Positions 1-11,515 of a stretch of 64,000 nt of DNA are shown piece by piece. Origin of the DNA: Sarcomyxa edulis (taxonomy: Eukaryota; Basidiomycota; Agaricomycetes; Agaricales; Mycenaceae); assembly GCA_009761415.1 (NCBI GenBank), contig QUOL01000012.1, positions 248,001-312,000 on the forward strand. Direction: 5' to 3'. The position numbers were made by a program, and so were the translations under genes. The notes beneath the pieces were generated by a model. It was not told the DNA's origin. It was given only the letters and a program-made list of their open reading frames with translations, and searched no databases. Each line of letters begins with the position of its first letter. The stretch's first letter is position 1.

Positions 1-303
1 AACCAAAAGCCACCCAATGGCTTACCGCAAACTCTCTATTAATGCTGATGGCCGAACACAGAAAAACTTCAGCTGTGACTAGTTGACTGATAGTGCAGCT
101 GCTGTTATTTCGCACTTCAAGTATTGCCATGAGAAGCGAGATCGAGACCGACGAGAGGCCCTGAACAGAGTGTGGCAAAGACGAAGGCTAGCTGAGACAA
201 ACTTGGCGCCGAACGCACGAGAACGTATCCCGTACTTTGTGGCCGAACGGGGCCTTAATTTACATACTAACCACCAAACCCTAAACCTCCTCGAAGTTCT
301 GCA
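1..303. other. no supported gene at the window edge
   Basis: No reading frame with a recognisable domain or clean splice signals was found here. A short plus-strand frame (83-418) overlaps the next gene in another frame and looks like chance. The stretch may hold the promoter, or an earlier exon, of the gene that starts at 304. Confidence 0.4.
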
Positions 304-1225
304 ATGTATGAGACCTCCTTTGTCACCAATCTCCCGTCTGCAGATGCCTCTGCATCAACCCCCGCTTCTGCTGGTTCGATATCTGTCCCACCTGCCAATT
401 CCCCGAGATGTATCATAACGCGGCAAAAACGTACCATTCTACAATTGACTGAAGAACTTTTCGCGACCCAGAAAGTTGTGGACACACTTCAAGTAGAGCT
501 TAGAGGGACTAATGCAGACGTAGGAGACCTGAGGAACGAGATTCTCACCATCAAGAGACAATTCTTGAAGGCTAAGGATGTGCTGGTCAATAAAGTATCT
601 AATTTGGAACAAAGGTGCGTATGCTTTTAGTGAAAAACGAAAGCATCCTGACCGTGTAATAGATGGTCCCCAGATTCTACGGCATGCACAACATCATCTG
701 GTGCTGACTCCAGAACCTCAGTCATTCCGGATGCTACTGCTACTGCAACTGTCACAGGTAAGCTCAAATTGAGCTCAAACGTCTCTCGTGTCCTTAACAT
801 CCTGAAAAATCTTGCTTTGTTCATCAGAACACCTGCCTGTCCGGCGCGGAAGGCCCCTTCGTCGCGAAGGTGCCATGATTATACATGGGCCTCCTTACAT
901 TGCTGAAAAATACTCGCCCCAGCCTGCTTCTACACCATCCATTCCACAAGTGCCTACACCCACCCCGACTCCTCCAGTCCCAAATAAGCCGTGTCAGCCA
1001 TTAAAGACCGCTAGAAAGCGAGTCAGAGCTTCGGATGACGAGTCTGTGGTTGTGTCTTTTTCCTCCGACACGTCCACTAATCCCAGCAAGAAAACACGGG
1101 CCGAAGGCAGAAAGGAGAAGCCAAAAATGGCTGCTACTATATGGTCCGGGAGATTGCGAATTCGCCGTTCACCATCTACGAGCAATAGTAGGTCTAGATC
1201 TGATTCTGGTTCTTTTATTGTCTGA
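304..1225 (+). CDS. hypothetical coiled-coil protein, three exons, about 267 aa
   Basis: Family not recognised. Three exons join without frame loss: 304-614, 663-757 and 828-1225, with introns of 48 and 70 bp (GTGCGT..TAG and GTAAGC..CAG). The product has a Ser/Ala/Pro-rich start, a heptad-like coiled coil at about residues 40-100 (QLTEELFATQKVVDTLQVEL), a Thr/Ala-rich middle and a proline-rich tail (QVPTPTPTPPVP). A basic stretch ending in Arg/Ser repeats near the C-terminus suggests a nuclear protein. The consistent splice phases are the main evidence that the gene is real; the start codon could lie in an upstream exon. Function unknown. Confidence 0.45.
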
Positions 1226-1328
1226 CAGGAAATGAGCCCTGCTGAGTCTTGTGGACTGGCACTGTGTATATACCCCATCTAAGATCCTATTACCACTTTT
1301 TCTCTTCATTCGAAATTTCTGGGAGGGC

Positions 1329-1370
1329 GAGGGAGGGTCCGAGAGCTGAGAGGGAGGGTCCGAGAGCTGA
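1329..1370. repeat. two tandem copies of a 21-bp G-rich unit
   Basis: The unit GAGGGAGGGTCCGAGAGCT plus two bases occurs twice in direct succession in the non-coding stretch after the first gene. The rest of 1226-1565 shows no gene. Confidence 0.7.
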
Positions 1371-1565
1371 TGTTCTTCATCTATTCCAGTACTTTACGAA
1401 AGTTTAATAAGACCTCATTGAATGGTACTAGACAATGAATCATTTGGATAGTAAGTAAAGCACTAGAGAGTAAACTGTCATCCCCTTCAGTGGTTAAACA
1501 AGTTCCATAATCTTGCTTCCGCATACTTCGATCCAGGAAGCAAAATCTGAAGGAACAAGTTCATG

Positions 1566-3230
1566 CTAGTATACGTCTTGTGTAGTTGAAGCGATAGAGC
1601 GAGGAATGAGCGGAGAAGGACTGGGAAGGACTGGAACTTGGACTAGGGATGCTTGAGACCGCCACTGCCGAATTGCACGCCCTGCCTGAGTACTAGTGTA
1701 AACCCGCATGAAGACTTCAGTGTCGCAGCGTCTGTCTCGATGCTTCGAGCCCTCTTCTATATCGCTACCGAGTGCTACTCTCCGTTCCATCCAGTTGCAC
1801 CAGTCCCTGAAGCCTAACACTGAGATAGCAGGCAGTTTGGAGGTGGATGCACGGGCTGTGGGGGGAATCAAGTAGGGGATGTGTTGTTGGTACAGGCTCT
1901 GTATACTGATAGCGGGTACGGGTAGTGAGATTACGCAATCATATATGATGCTTTGTACTCACCTTCTCCACTGAAGACACTCTGTTTCGGCAACAACGAC
2001 ATACTGCACCCCCCTAGTTATCAACGGTGGTTTTGCTTATCGAAATCGGCGTAGGTGTTGAGACGCGTGCGGGAGGTCAAGGAGACGAGGAAAACAACGC
2101 GGGCCCGGCGAGACGTAGGTAGATTACATCGCAAGGTTAGGTCTCGAGTTCCTGTATTTATGAGCGACGTTGTGAGAGTATTCATTCGTTGTGAAATGGC
2201 ATCGAGGGTACTCACGTGGACTGACCTAGTCTTCGAGGGTATTCGTCTCAGACACGACGGTGCGAGACGTAGGTTCTGCCTTTCTCGATGGCAGTGTTGC
2301 CTCTGGAGAGGACGGATGGTAGTCAGTACAAAATTCAATAGTCGTCAAGGACGCACTCTGCTTGACAAGGTTCTTCTTGTAGTCGATGATAATGATATTC
2401 TGCGTAGTGAGATTCTTGATCATCTTGTCGGCAACCTCCCAAAGGTCTTTGGCGACTTGCAGAATGAGACCTGGAAAGCATTTGAAAGAACGCGGAAGGT
2501 AGCGATCGCGGAAGACTGAAGGAAATATTGAGACACGATGACCACGCTTCCTTCGAGTTCCTTGACAGCTCCTGCTAGACAATCCATGGCTTCCATGTCT
2601 AAACGATCCGTCCGTTCATCTGCGATAAGCAAATGCGCACGAGTAATATTGGTAGTAAGAACGAAGTAGGAGAATATGAGGATGCTCCATGGCAAGCTGG
2701 GCAATCACGACTCTGCCAAAGGCTCGTTAGCTGATCGCTTGTACATGGTTTATACAACGTACGTGTTCTACAGACCGTCAGACAGCTGTTTGATGGGAGA
2801 CGTTTAAGGGTAGATAATTGTCCGAGCTGTGCGCGCCCGGAACGTCGCGTTATTAAAGTCAAGGAACCCCCCAAAAGACGATACATACCACGACTCCCCG
2901 ATCCTTGCGAGAACAGCCGCTGGATATATTTGATAAAGCTTTCTTCCTTCCCAGGGTTGGAGGACACCCGTAATAAGATGGAGCGGTGTGGTATTTTCCT
3001 GTACCGTTGGCACCGAGGATATCTACTCAGGAGTCCATGCTGTAGAATGTGGAAGAATATGGAAATTTTGCTGAAAGGGATATTGTGACACATACTCCAT
3101 ACCGAAAAAAAGGTTTTCCTCTTTCTTGCCCGAGTACGAGAACGCAACCTCGTGTCCGAACGTCTTCGAAGTTGAACCTGGATGTCGAGGGTCAGCAGCT
3201 AAGAGGTGGGGTACAGTGTGAGAACACATT
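1566..3230 (-). pseudogene. Arb1/ABCF2-type ABC-F ATPase, C-terminal half, decayed (copy A)
   Basis: Read on the minus strand, this matches the second ATPase cassette of an ABC-F protein of the Arb1/ABCF2 type, which acts in ribosome biogenesis. The cassette start FSYSGKKEE, a Walker A like GANGTGK, a Walker B region degraded to LLIADERTDRLD (expected DEPTNHLD), the switch region GSVVIVSQ, and the tail IDYKKNLVKQS are all visible but lie in different frames. One extra base after the Walker A lysine breaks the frame. An intron-like segment before the Walker A is retained, so the copy arose from DNA rather than from processed mRNA. The same sequence occurs in the opposite orientation at about 16005-17420, including about 300 bp beyond the gene end. 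No full-length frame remains. Confidence 0.75.
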
Positions 3231-3392
3231 CCTGAGGTTTCCCGACTTCGTCAGAGAGCTCAAGTTTATCGTGAAGTACATAAATCAAACGTTTCTCCGA
3301 CAAGTTTCGAGTCTACAACACCGAGCCGTACGCGTAGGCACGGCTATGTAAGTGAACTGCACCATAGTATCTGACATTCTCAGCCGAGCCCA

Positions 3393-3428
3393 AAAAGGAA
3401 ACGGCTGCACATGTAGCCGTTTCCTTTT
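3393..3428. repeat. hairpin with 14-bp perfect stem
   Basis: AAAAGGAAACGGCT (3393-3406) is followed, after an 8-base loop, by its exact reverse complement (3415-3428). It lies in non-coding DNA between the ABC-F pseudogene and the integrase-core gene. A hairpin of similar layout occurs at 55102-55129. Confidence 0.8.
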
Positions 3429-3672
3429 GCAGGGACTTGCTACCCAATTTTCCTTTCCCTGTACATACCACCCTACTAGTGCATCTAGCTATATGTCTAT
3501 GCTCGCGTATCAACCTTTACTGTAGGCGGGATCGATACGGTTCAATTCCGACTCGCGTCTCAACACCGCCACTCAGTTACAGTCTCAAGTTTGTATGATA
3601 GCTGAGATATATGGAGAGAACGAGTAATTCAAGGTATACCAAATGTTTCTGTGAGCCAATGATAAGGGAGAA

Positions 3673-5696
3673 CTAAGGAATAAATTGAAGCATTCGGACA
3701 CAAGTAACTACCAAGAAGTCATAGTCATCCAAAGCATCGATGGCATTGGCCAACTGAGAGAACATATCCCATGCGTTCGTGAGAGTGAGAGGAGGTGAAC
3801 CGATTGACTGATAAGCCTCTTCTGCTAATGCCGCAAAATCGGCAGTGACCCACGACAAAAACTCGTCTCGTGGACCACCTCCTCGGTCAAAAAGTCTCGT
3901 ATCTCTTGAATGGCTTCAAGAGGCACACGAATACGGAAATCTAGTCCTCCGTAGAATACGGGATGCTCCAGAGCATCGATAGGGACGTGTCCAGATGGCA
4001 TAATCTTTTCGAGTTGAGGGCGAATTCGGTGTCGGTTCCACCAGGTCCGAAATTCATCCAATTCTGCCTGCACTAAGGGAGGAAAGATCCAATTGAAAAG
4101 ATCCCTGTGATACAAAATGAACATCCCGGGTCCACGAGTTAAGTAATTGAGGAGGGGAATGAGGACATGAGGACATACCAGTGAAAATCGATGTTGGGAT
4201 TGAAGATGTGCTCTTCCTTTCCTCGAAGAATGTGAACCTTGATGTTTACACCAAGCTTGTCACGGAGCCATCGCCAGAAACCCTCGATTGTGATATTGTT
4301 GATGCTCTTTATCGAGACGAAGGCCGGATAAGTCTCTGGGTCGATATCGGGTGCAAACATTTCACTGCCATAAACACGAGGAATTAGACTGATAAATACG
4401 ATCAACGGTGAAAATATCGACATACCGAAGGATTGTCTGTATCGCGTATTCCCACCCAACCTCTGATCCTTTATCGGTGGTGTAGAGAATCGGGTGTCTC
4501 GCCGAGGCGCCCGTTGTCTCTTGTTTTGGCTACCTACTTTTTCGGACTAGTCCCCTTCTCATTTTCGTTATAAGGCTCCTCGAGTCCTTGTACCTCTTCG
4601 ACACCCCAGTTTTCTCCTTCAATAAGATTGTTGGTTCCAGTTCTGCTGGTCTGATTATCTTAGAGAATCTCTTCGTGTAGCGCTACAGCCGTCTTCGACA
4701 GCCTATCGTTACAGGTGGTCACTTGTAACGGAGCGGCTGACATGGACAAGGTGAGCACGATCGTTAGTGCTAGCGAGGGTTCGATGTTCAGACACTCACC
4801 TCCTGTTTCTTCGAGGAAGTCGAGAAAAAGGTGGCCAATGGTTCCTGGGGTTCTACAATTTGGGACGACGGACATTTTCAAGAGAAACCCGCTCCACTTG
4901 TCCTTCCAGGCATATATCGGTAGTCCGATGTCTCCCATGCGTAATGCTTGCTGAGCTAGTTTCTCGTATCCGTCTGCTGATACTTCATGGAAAGGACCAA
5001 TTGATGTCAGACCTCGGCGAGGGACTGCTGCTTTTCTGTGGCCTGGATAGCGCTGGTCAAACCCAGCAGGGAACTGCTCGTGCTGCATAATCGATCGAAT
5101 GGTATCCCTAATCAGGCCTCAGGACCCTCAATGATCAGTTCACGGACTCATGACTGGATGCGAACATACCTCGGAATTGCAATACCAACACCCCTCAGCT
5201 TTCCCTTCACAGAATTGGGTCCATTACTGTGTGTGATGTCTTTGTTGACCTCTTCGATAACCAATTGTCTTGCAATATCGGGACTCGGGACTGTGCTGCG
5301 ACGTCGGACAGAGGGTATCTCTAAACGGCGTTCGATTCGATTCAACTTTGCTAGTCTAGAATAGATAGGTGAGTATCGATAGATTTCACTTCAGAGAACC
5401 TCCGAATTGAAATATGCATTCTCTTCAGGTAGCAACTTGAATGAGTACGACTTCAGAAATCAGATGACTTACCCAATCGATAAGGCGTGATCTTGCTGCA
5501 GACGACTCAGTTTTTCTTTTTGTGAATACCCTCGGCGAACATATTCAAGTAACGTCTCTTTCAGAACATCATCTGGAGGATCTGAAAAGATGTGGCCACG
5601 TTAAGAAACACTTTGAGTCCGACTTTGAGTCCCTTCAAGTCTCGATCACTTACAGTCCTTCTTCCCATAGCCATTTCGTCCAGATTCATTGGGCAT
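3673..5696 (-). CDS. integrase-core (rve-like) protein of a fungal transposon-derived family, frame-damaged
   Basis: Family recognised by eye as the integrase-core proteins expanded in Agaricomycetes. The first four exons join in phase: 5696-5654, 5581-5473, 5355-5170 and 5107-4800. The start encodes MPNESGRNGYGKKD; then come a helical N-terminal region (YVRRGYSQKEKLSRLQQDH), a linker (NGPNSVKGKLRGVGIAIPR) and the catalytic core. The core has an Asp in VSADGYEKL, an Asp in TTDKGSEVG and a Glu in ITIEGFWRWL, an apparent DDE triad, followed by EFRTWWNRHRIR. Two irregularities suggest decay: about 240 bp with stops separates PLQVTT from TDKGSEVG and lacks a clear acceptor, and the frame changes near 3875. 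Family members probably derive from transposase or retroviral-type integrase; a cellular role is not known to me. Confidence 0.6.
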
Positions 5697-6015
5697 CTTC
5701 GAGGCAAGATATGATGACAGTAGCGTAGTTGCTGTTTCAAGACCCGGTTGGAGGCCTTTACCTGACGGTTGGACGGTGCGACAGTGCGCCTACAAAGCTC
5801 TTTCGGAAACTACGGATCTTGAGCTCCCTCTCCGTATGGTTTGTCTTATGTTTCAGGTTTGCAAGGGTGCTGGGACCTTCTCCCGATTACGTTGCATTTG
5901 CCGATGCCTTATCCGATGCCCTATACTCGGTGAGCCCTCTATCATCTACTCTTTTCCAACCTCTCTCGTTTTTCCGCGCTCATTACCCTTTCTTGCTCCC
6001 GACCGTTCTCTGACC
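5697..6015. promoter_or_regulatory. intergenic spacer between divergent genes
   Basis: The integrase-core gene reads leftwards from 5696 and the alpha-kinase gene rightwards from 6016, so this 319-bp spacer should hold both promoters. CT-rich stretches just before 6016 resemble fungal core promoters. No specific site was identified. Confidence 0.3.
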
Positions 6016-8497
6016 ATGGTCAACACGGTTGAGTGCGATTATTGTGGTGTTATCTCTCCACTACATGAATCCCTTGGCATATGCAACAAATGCACAAAAC
6101 TTCGACCTCACCATCGAGACACCGACGAATATAAAGACATCCTAGTGAGTCTTTGAGGCTGATATATATATACATGATACTAATGTAGAAAGTGCTCTTA
6201 GCACTGGCCCCAATGCTCCATGTGTTCCGTTACACGAAGGAACATGCCCACACCTCAAAGTTTGGACGGTCTACAACTTTGCGGTGGAGCTGCATGTGCT
6301 CAGGCAGCTTCCGCAAGTATGGAAAGTACGTGATTAAATCTCTCATTTGTTTTATCTGTCCTTGATCATCTGCGCAGTGCCCCCACCATCGCTTCCAGGT
6401 TCTAGTTCTAGCAATCTTACCCAATCCGCGTCCACTTCAGATGCAAACATCGCGCGAGCAGCGGCTCTCCGTCATCGGCTGAAACTTGGTCCAAGTAGGC
6501 TCGCGAATGTGGCTCCGAGTCCAGGAAAAAGTCATACAACAGCTTCGCTTCTTAATCACGAACACGGTGGTGGCGTTCCCGGTGAACCAAAGGTTATGCT
6601 CTGCTGGCAGGTAAGTCGCTGTGTATTATATGTGCATCTCTTACGAACTAATCTTGCAATAGGTCCGTCTCGACAATCATGCAAAATCTGTTGATCCTAG
6701 TCTTGGAAGTGGGGCAAAGCGGTGGGCGGCCTCCAAATACATGCAAGGTATGTGACCCTCTATCTCGACTGAGCCATAGATGTTATACTCACCATCATTC
6801 ACTCTAGATATACTTGCGGAGCTTATCGAGGTTCTGAACGTCGAATGGATCAAAAGTCGGATGGTACCTTCACAATTGTACGTTTCCCATCTTAGTATCT
6901 TTATGTCTCTTTCTAAGCTGTACTTCTGCAGAGATGAAGTCTCGTTACGCTTCTGCAACAACAAGCTCCTGGTACCAAATACCATGTCCTATAACATCGA
7001 CGAGTTCCACTCCTTCTATAATAGCGGCAGCAATGCATCAATATATTCGGAAAATGTTCCGCCGGTCTGGAGATGTCATTTCAAAGGCAAGGCAGCTGTA
7101 CTTTGCATGGAATTGTACATACACTACACGGCTGTAAGTCTCTGATTCAATACTTCGACATATCAGCTACTGATTGATCTATGCTACAGTGGGATCAACG
7201 CGTCACCGGGAAACCTATGGAAGGCGCCTCCAGAATGGTCCTCCTAAGAGGGCTTGCACAACACGGAGTATGATTGGTGAATTCATTTATACGTACTTGA
7301 GTGATATACACATCTGATTGTCTTCCCTTTTTAGCTCAATCTCAATTCTCGGTCTCGAATCGAACTGGCTTATCTACTATCTATACTCGCGACATCACCT
7401 TCAAGAAAATAACCTGTACTGCCGATCGGGACACTGGGGTGTGTAGTTTTGACGAGACGGTGTCTAGCGTTCAAGCACAAATACGGGACCAGCCTTTTAG
7501 CAGCGGTAGCATGAAGAATGCGTACGATGTAAGTGGATCTCTGTGATATCTGTATTACACGCCAGTCATCAGGTGTTCATCTGTCTAGTTATATCTTCCT
7601 GATGGCTTGCAAATGGTGGCAAAACGCTTCTTCCAGCTCCATGAAGATGAAGAAATAGATGAGCCTTCTGCTGGCGTTGCCTCTGCAGCAGATCATCGCC
7701 TCCAAATCGAAGCCGAGTTATCTCGGCTGGTTTTGGGGAAATGGTTCCTCACCGCATTTTTCAAATATGCACGAGGCAAATCAGTTTCGATATATACAGG
7801 TGAGAAATTGTACTGTTACCCGGTCGCATCAAGGCACTCATAGCTCCGAGTCAACAGATATAGCGTTTGCAGAGGCATTTTTAGCGCAAGAGACCGGTGG
7901 ATCACCCACTCGAGCGTGCGGTGTTACTACGGAAGGTGGTCCTGGCTTCACTTGGTTGGTGGAGAATAAACCGCGTTTGGCTGTTACTCGTGCGGTACTC
8001 TTGTACACTCATTGCAGCGAAACGACATGTGCAGTGCAACGGTGTCTGCGTTTGCTCACTTTGTTTATGTGTACAGCAAGTATACCACTGTCTTTGCAGA
8101 TCTACAAGGTTCGTTGCATTTCTCTGGTTTCTTTCTTGTTTTAACGCGCTGATCTGACACGTTGAGAAATTCAGGAAGCCTGTCTCAAGTTCGAGGCCGT
8201 GACACCGCTGTTCTGTTCGATGTCATGACTTACACTATGACCGGGTAAGTTGTTCTTTTGGTATTGTGACCGTTCACGTCTCTGACAATACTGGTGTGTT
8301 GTAGCGATTCTGGTATAGGCGACTTTGGTATCGATGGCATCAAGACTTTCCTTCGTGATCATCAGTGTGCAGAAATCTGCGTCCGTCTAGGGCTAGATGT
8401 GGACATGCCTATGAGACCTTCCGATATTCATGAACGCAAAGGCAGTGATGACGAGGACACCGAAGACGAAGACAACGCAGGAACCGAAGACAATTAG
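6016..8497 (+). CDS. alpha-type (MHCK/EF2K-like) protein kinase, multi-exon, probably frameshifted
   Basis: The C-terminal half carries hallmarks of the alpha-kinase family, atypical Ser/Thr kinases expanded in mushrooms. These are a Gly-rich loop and ATP-binding lysine (FSSGSMKNAYD..MVAKRFFQL), FAEAFLAQE, SAFAHFVYVYSK, VFADLQG, and the C-terminal GIGDFGIDGIKTFLRDHQC, after which comes an acidic tail. The N-terminus has a zinc-finger-like array: CDYC..CNKC in exon 1 (6016-6144), then CSMC and CGGAAC in exon 2 (6202-6325). Further exons: 6378-6610, 6663-6747, 6808-6877, 6932-7133, about 7190-7267, 7335-7530, about 7589-7800, about 7860-8110 and onwards. Two frame breaks remain: around 7240, and near 7990 where the frame shifts by one base before GTLVHSLQRND. 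This is therefore a decayed gene, or the sequence contains errors. Exon edges in the middle are uncertain. Confidence 0.7.
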
Positions 8498-9384
8498 AGT
8501 ATTGATGATTCTTTTCGCTGTTGGGTACTTACAGCTATTAATGCCTGGTCCTATTCTACTATTTAGTCCTTTAGATATCAACTACTTACACACACTCTTT
8601 AATCATGATTTTCTTGTGTCAACCAGGAGGCATTCAGGTGTTCGACTTACTGGGCTGTGGGAGGCAAGATAGATTTACAGATAGGTGTTATCGGAAAGAT
8701 TGTGGCTTTTTTGTTGGATTCTATGGTATATATACATATGACGTACTCAGAGAAAATGTGTTTAGGTCAGAGACACTGTCCGCACATTCACGATAACCGT
8801 TTGTTATGCGGTAGGTTGGAGTCGGGTGGGAGTGGCTGTGCACTCACGCGTCGGCTTCAAGAGTACCTACACCGTAATTTGCTGAACGAGAGAACAGAGT
8901 TCTATTTTTTTTGAGAAAACACTCTGCAAATATCTTGTGCGAAAGTCAGTGCTGTCAAGTGTTGAGAATGGTGTGTTCAAGGGGAGGTGGCAGTGCCCAG
9001 TCGCACGCAAAAATGAAACGAACTGTATCGATCCCGCCTACCGTACCAGTCCCTCGCCTATAATCTTTTGGATAATTATCGAATTTACATATACATGTCA
9101 TGAGCAACCTATACCACTCGTAAAATATTTTTCACATTTGGTTGAAGCCAGGACCTTTCATGAACCGTTTTATCATCACCTGCAAGACCTGACAAATGTA
9201 GTTTGGCTTCTCCCTCAGTGTGAAACTTCATACCACAGTCCTTTGCTCGGCACAGATAATGTCTATCTTTGTGGAGGAAGACTCGGTTTTTGGCTGTCTT
9301 TTTCCTGTGGCCATGGAGAGGGCTGTAAAATGACAATGAGCCCAGAGAATCCAGATCGACTTCCGTGGTTTATTAGTGAAACAG
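8498..9384. other. no complete gene; one finger-like frame on the minus strand
   Basis: Apart from a minus-strand frame (9109-9336), nothing was recognised. That frame contains a C2H2-like motif (YLCRAKDCGMKFHTEGEAKLH) and may be an alternative or lost 3' exon of the zinc-finger gene upstream of it on the same strand. Confidence 0.4.
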
Positions 9385-10632
9385 CTATTCAATGAAAACT
9401 TGTTCCTCACGGGATGGGTTAGTGCAATCTGGGATCAAGCAGCCATGAGAAACATCTACAGACTATGGTATTTGTGTTATCATTAGCTACACACGGAAAT
9501 AAAACCTGGAGAAATCACCTGTATTTGAGAATCTAGACTCAAGGCTACTTCAGCATCCATACCATGGATGTCAGGCAATTTGGGTTCAGGCTCCAAGATG
9601 TCCTAATATCCAAGATGTCAAAATTGAGGATGAATAGTGAGAAAACTGGATCTGTGCATACTTGGTGATCCATAGAAAGGATATAGTCATCCACCCCTCC
9701 CCCCTCATCCACTTCATTGTCCCCCATCTTAAGATCCTCCTCCTCCTCCTCCCCCATCCTATGATTCTCCTCCCCCATCTTAAGATCCTCCTCCTCCTCC
9801 TCCCCCATCCTATGATTCTCCTCCCCCATCCTATGATCCACCTCCACCTCCTCCACCTCCTCGTCCTCCTCGTCCTCCACCTCCTCCACCTCGTCCTCCT
9901 CCTCGTCCTCCTCCTCGTCCTCCTCCTCGTCCTCCTCCTCGTCCTCCTCCTCGTCCTCCTCCTCGTCCTCCTCCCCCTCCCCCTCCCCCTCCCCCTCGTC
10001 CTCCCCCTCCTCCTTCTCACCTTCATCCTCCCCCTCCTCTTCATCCTCCCCCTCATCCTCCCCCCCCTCATCCTCCCCCCCTGCAGGCATATCCAATCTC
10101 TCCACACATAGGATGCCTTCACCTTGAAAATGAGTTTTCTTGAAATGTTTGATTAGAGTAGTAAGAAGCTTAAATCGGCATCTGTTTCTTCTTCGGCACC
10201 CAGGGACAGGACAAAGGAAATAAGAGCATTCATACAATTCGGGCTTGAAACGGCTGGATCTGCACTCCTCACATGAGGTGCACTGTTTCCGCGTGATGGG
10301 GTATAAGGTGACTATAACACAGAGTTTGATGAGATGGTGAGGTTGATGGTGATAAAATACTCACCTGGAGCTGGGTCCTGTTTCGTCGTCTTGGATTGTA
10401 GGAGAAAATAAGGCTGATGATAATGATGCCAGTGTATTGCCTGATTAGCCTTCGATTTGGTTGTGCTGAAGGGGGAGCAATCGGTACAGAGTTTAAGTGT
10501 CTTATACACTTGTTGCTTCTCAGTTGAAGTTATGAGCTTGAAAAGCCAGAGCTTGGTGATAGGTAAGGACATGCTGGTTCTGGGGAGGGAGTCCAGGATA
10601 TTCGTCCGGCGTTGAGGCCTTGAGGACAGCAT
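9385..10632 (-). CDS. zinc-finger protein with long Asp/Glu repeat tract, about 359 aa
   Basis: Four exons join in phase: 10632-10365, 10311-9662, 9602-9519 and 9462-9385. The protein has a CTSCEEC cluster followed by a C2H2-like finger, ECSYFLCPVPGC then a basic linker and HFKKTH, at about residues 100-140. Next comes a tract of well over 100 residues made almost only of Glu, Asp and Gly (repeats of DEEEDEEE and of GEDEGE), then MGEEEEEDLKMGEENHR repeats. Fingers of this layout also occur in the recombinase-like protein at 48.6-52.8 kb, so the gene may come from a related element. The last exon is chosen because it keeps phase; a different 3' end using the finger at 9109-9336 is possible. 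Function unknown; a nuclear DNA- or histone-binding role is inference. Confidence 0.5.
9690..10080. repeat. CTC/GAG-rich microsatellite-like tract
   Basis: The plus strand is almost pure pyrimidine, with runs of CTCCTCGTC, CTCCCC and CCTCCTCCTC. On the minus strand it encodes the Asp/Glu tract of the zinc-finger protein. Long frames on the plus strand here (Leu/Pro-rich) and in the third minus frame (Arg-rich) are by-products of the repeat. Confidence 0.85.
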
Positions 10633-11025
10633 ATGACCTCTTTTTTCCCTAGCCTAAATCACGATCCCACTGTAGTTACTAGTCACATTGGGACGAGGAA
10701 ATCTGTTGGCTTTCTCTCAGGTACAATATTGATATCAATCTGGTGGACGAAATGGGCCTGCCAAGGCACAGTACTAGAGATGAAGACAAAGGATGCTAAA
10801 AGAGCGAGGCCTAGGAAAGCGGCGGGACGGTGCGAGTTGTATTTGGCAGAACTACAGCACAAAGGAAACGTTTAAACAGAGACGGAAAAGGCAAGGCCTT
10901 TGATCAAGCCACTCCGATGTGCGTAGACGTCGTTCTATGCTTAACCCCAACCGCGTCTCCTCCGCCCCTTACCCGTCCTTTGCGCCTCATCCCTACCCCA
11001 CATCTGATGCATTCTGACGTTGTCG
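10633..11025. other. non-coding stretch
   Basis: Nothing recognisable lies between the zinc-finger gene start and the RNR fragment. A pyrimidine-rich segment follows the gene start and could be its promoter. Confidence 0.3.
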
Positions 11026-11445
11026 ATCTCAGCGAAATCGAATCAACAAAACCTTGGAACCGTCAAATCTTCCAATCTTTGCACCGAGATCATCGAGTAC
11101 AGTTCCCCTGAGGAGACCGCCGTCTGTAATCTTGCCTCTCTCGCTCTCCCTACCTACATCCGCAATGGTGTCTTTGACTTCCAAAAGCTCCACGACGTCG
11201 CTAAAGTGGTCACCTTCAACCTGAACCGCGTTATCGACGTCAACTACTACCCTGTCCCCGAAGCACGTGTATCGAACATGCGTAACCGTCCCATCGGTTT
11301 TGGTGTGCAAGGGCTCGCTGACCTGTCCATGGCATTGCATATGCCGAGGCCAAGCTGCTCAACAAATCAATCTTCGAGTCAACTATCACGCTGCTGGAAG
11401 GGTATGTTGCTGCAAGGATAGGGAGGGAACAGCGATGGACGAGGT
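11026..11445 (+). pseudogene. fragment of ribonucleotide reductase large subunit (RNR1)
   Basis: The frame encodes a segment of the class I RNR catalytic subunit: [50 protein letters not shown] and [12 protein letters not shown]. This is the conserved block that contains the NLCTEI active-site cysteine motif. About 100 codons are readable, with high similarity to the family. The frame then breaks: the continuation [14 protein letters not shown] is visible one frame over at about 11345-11400. Nothing of the other roughly 750 residues is present, and the sequence upstream of 11026 does not match. It is a truncated, non-functional copy of a gene for dNTP synthesis. Confidence 0.85.
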
Positions 11446-11515
11446 AACGTTTAGTTTTCCGGTCTTTCTGTTCTACTGTGGTTCATCTAATTTCTTCACT
11501 TTGTTCGTATCGTAG

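Noticed and set aside
9586..10122. Arg/Trp-rich frame (178 codons) in the second minus frame
   Set aside because: Shadow of the GAG/CTC repeat; the neighbouring frame carries the zinc finger and phase-consistent introns.
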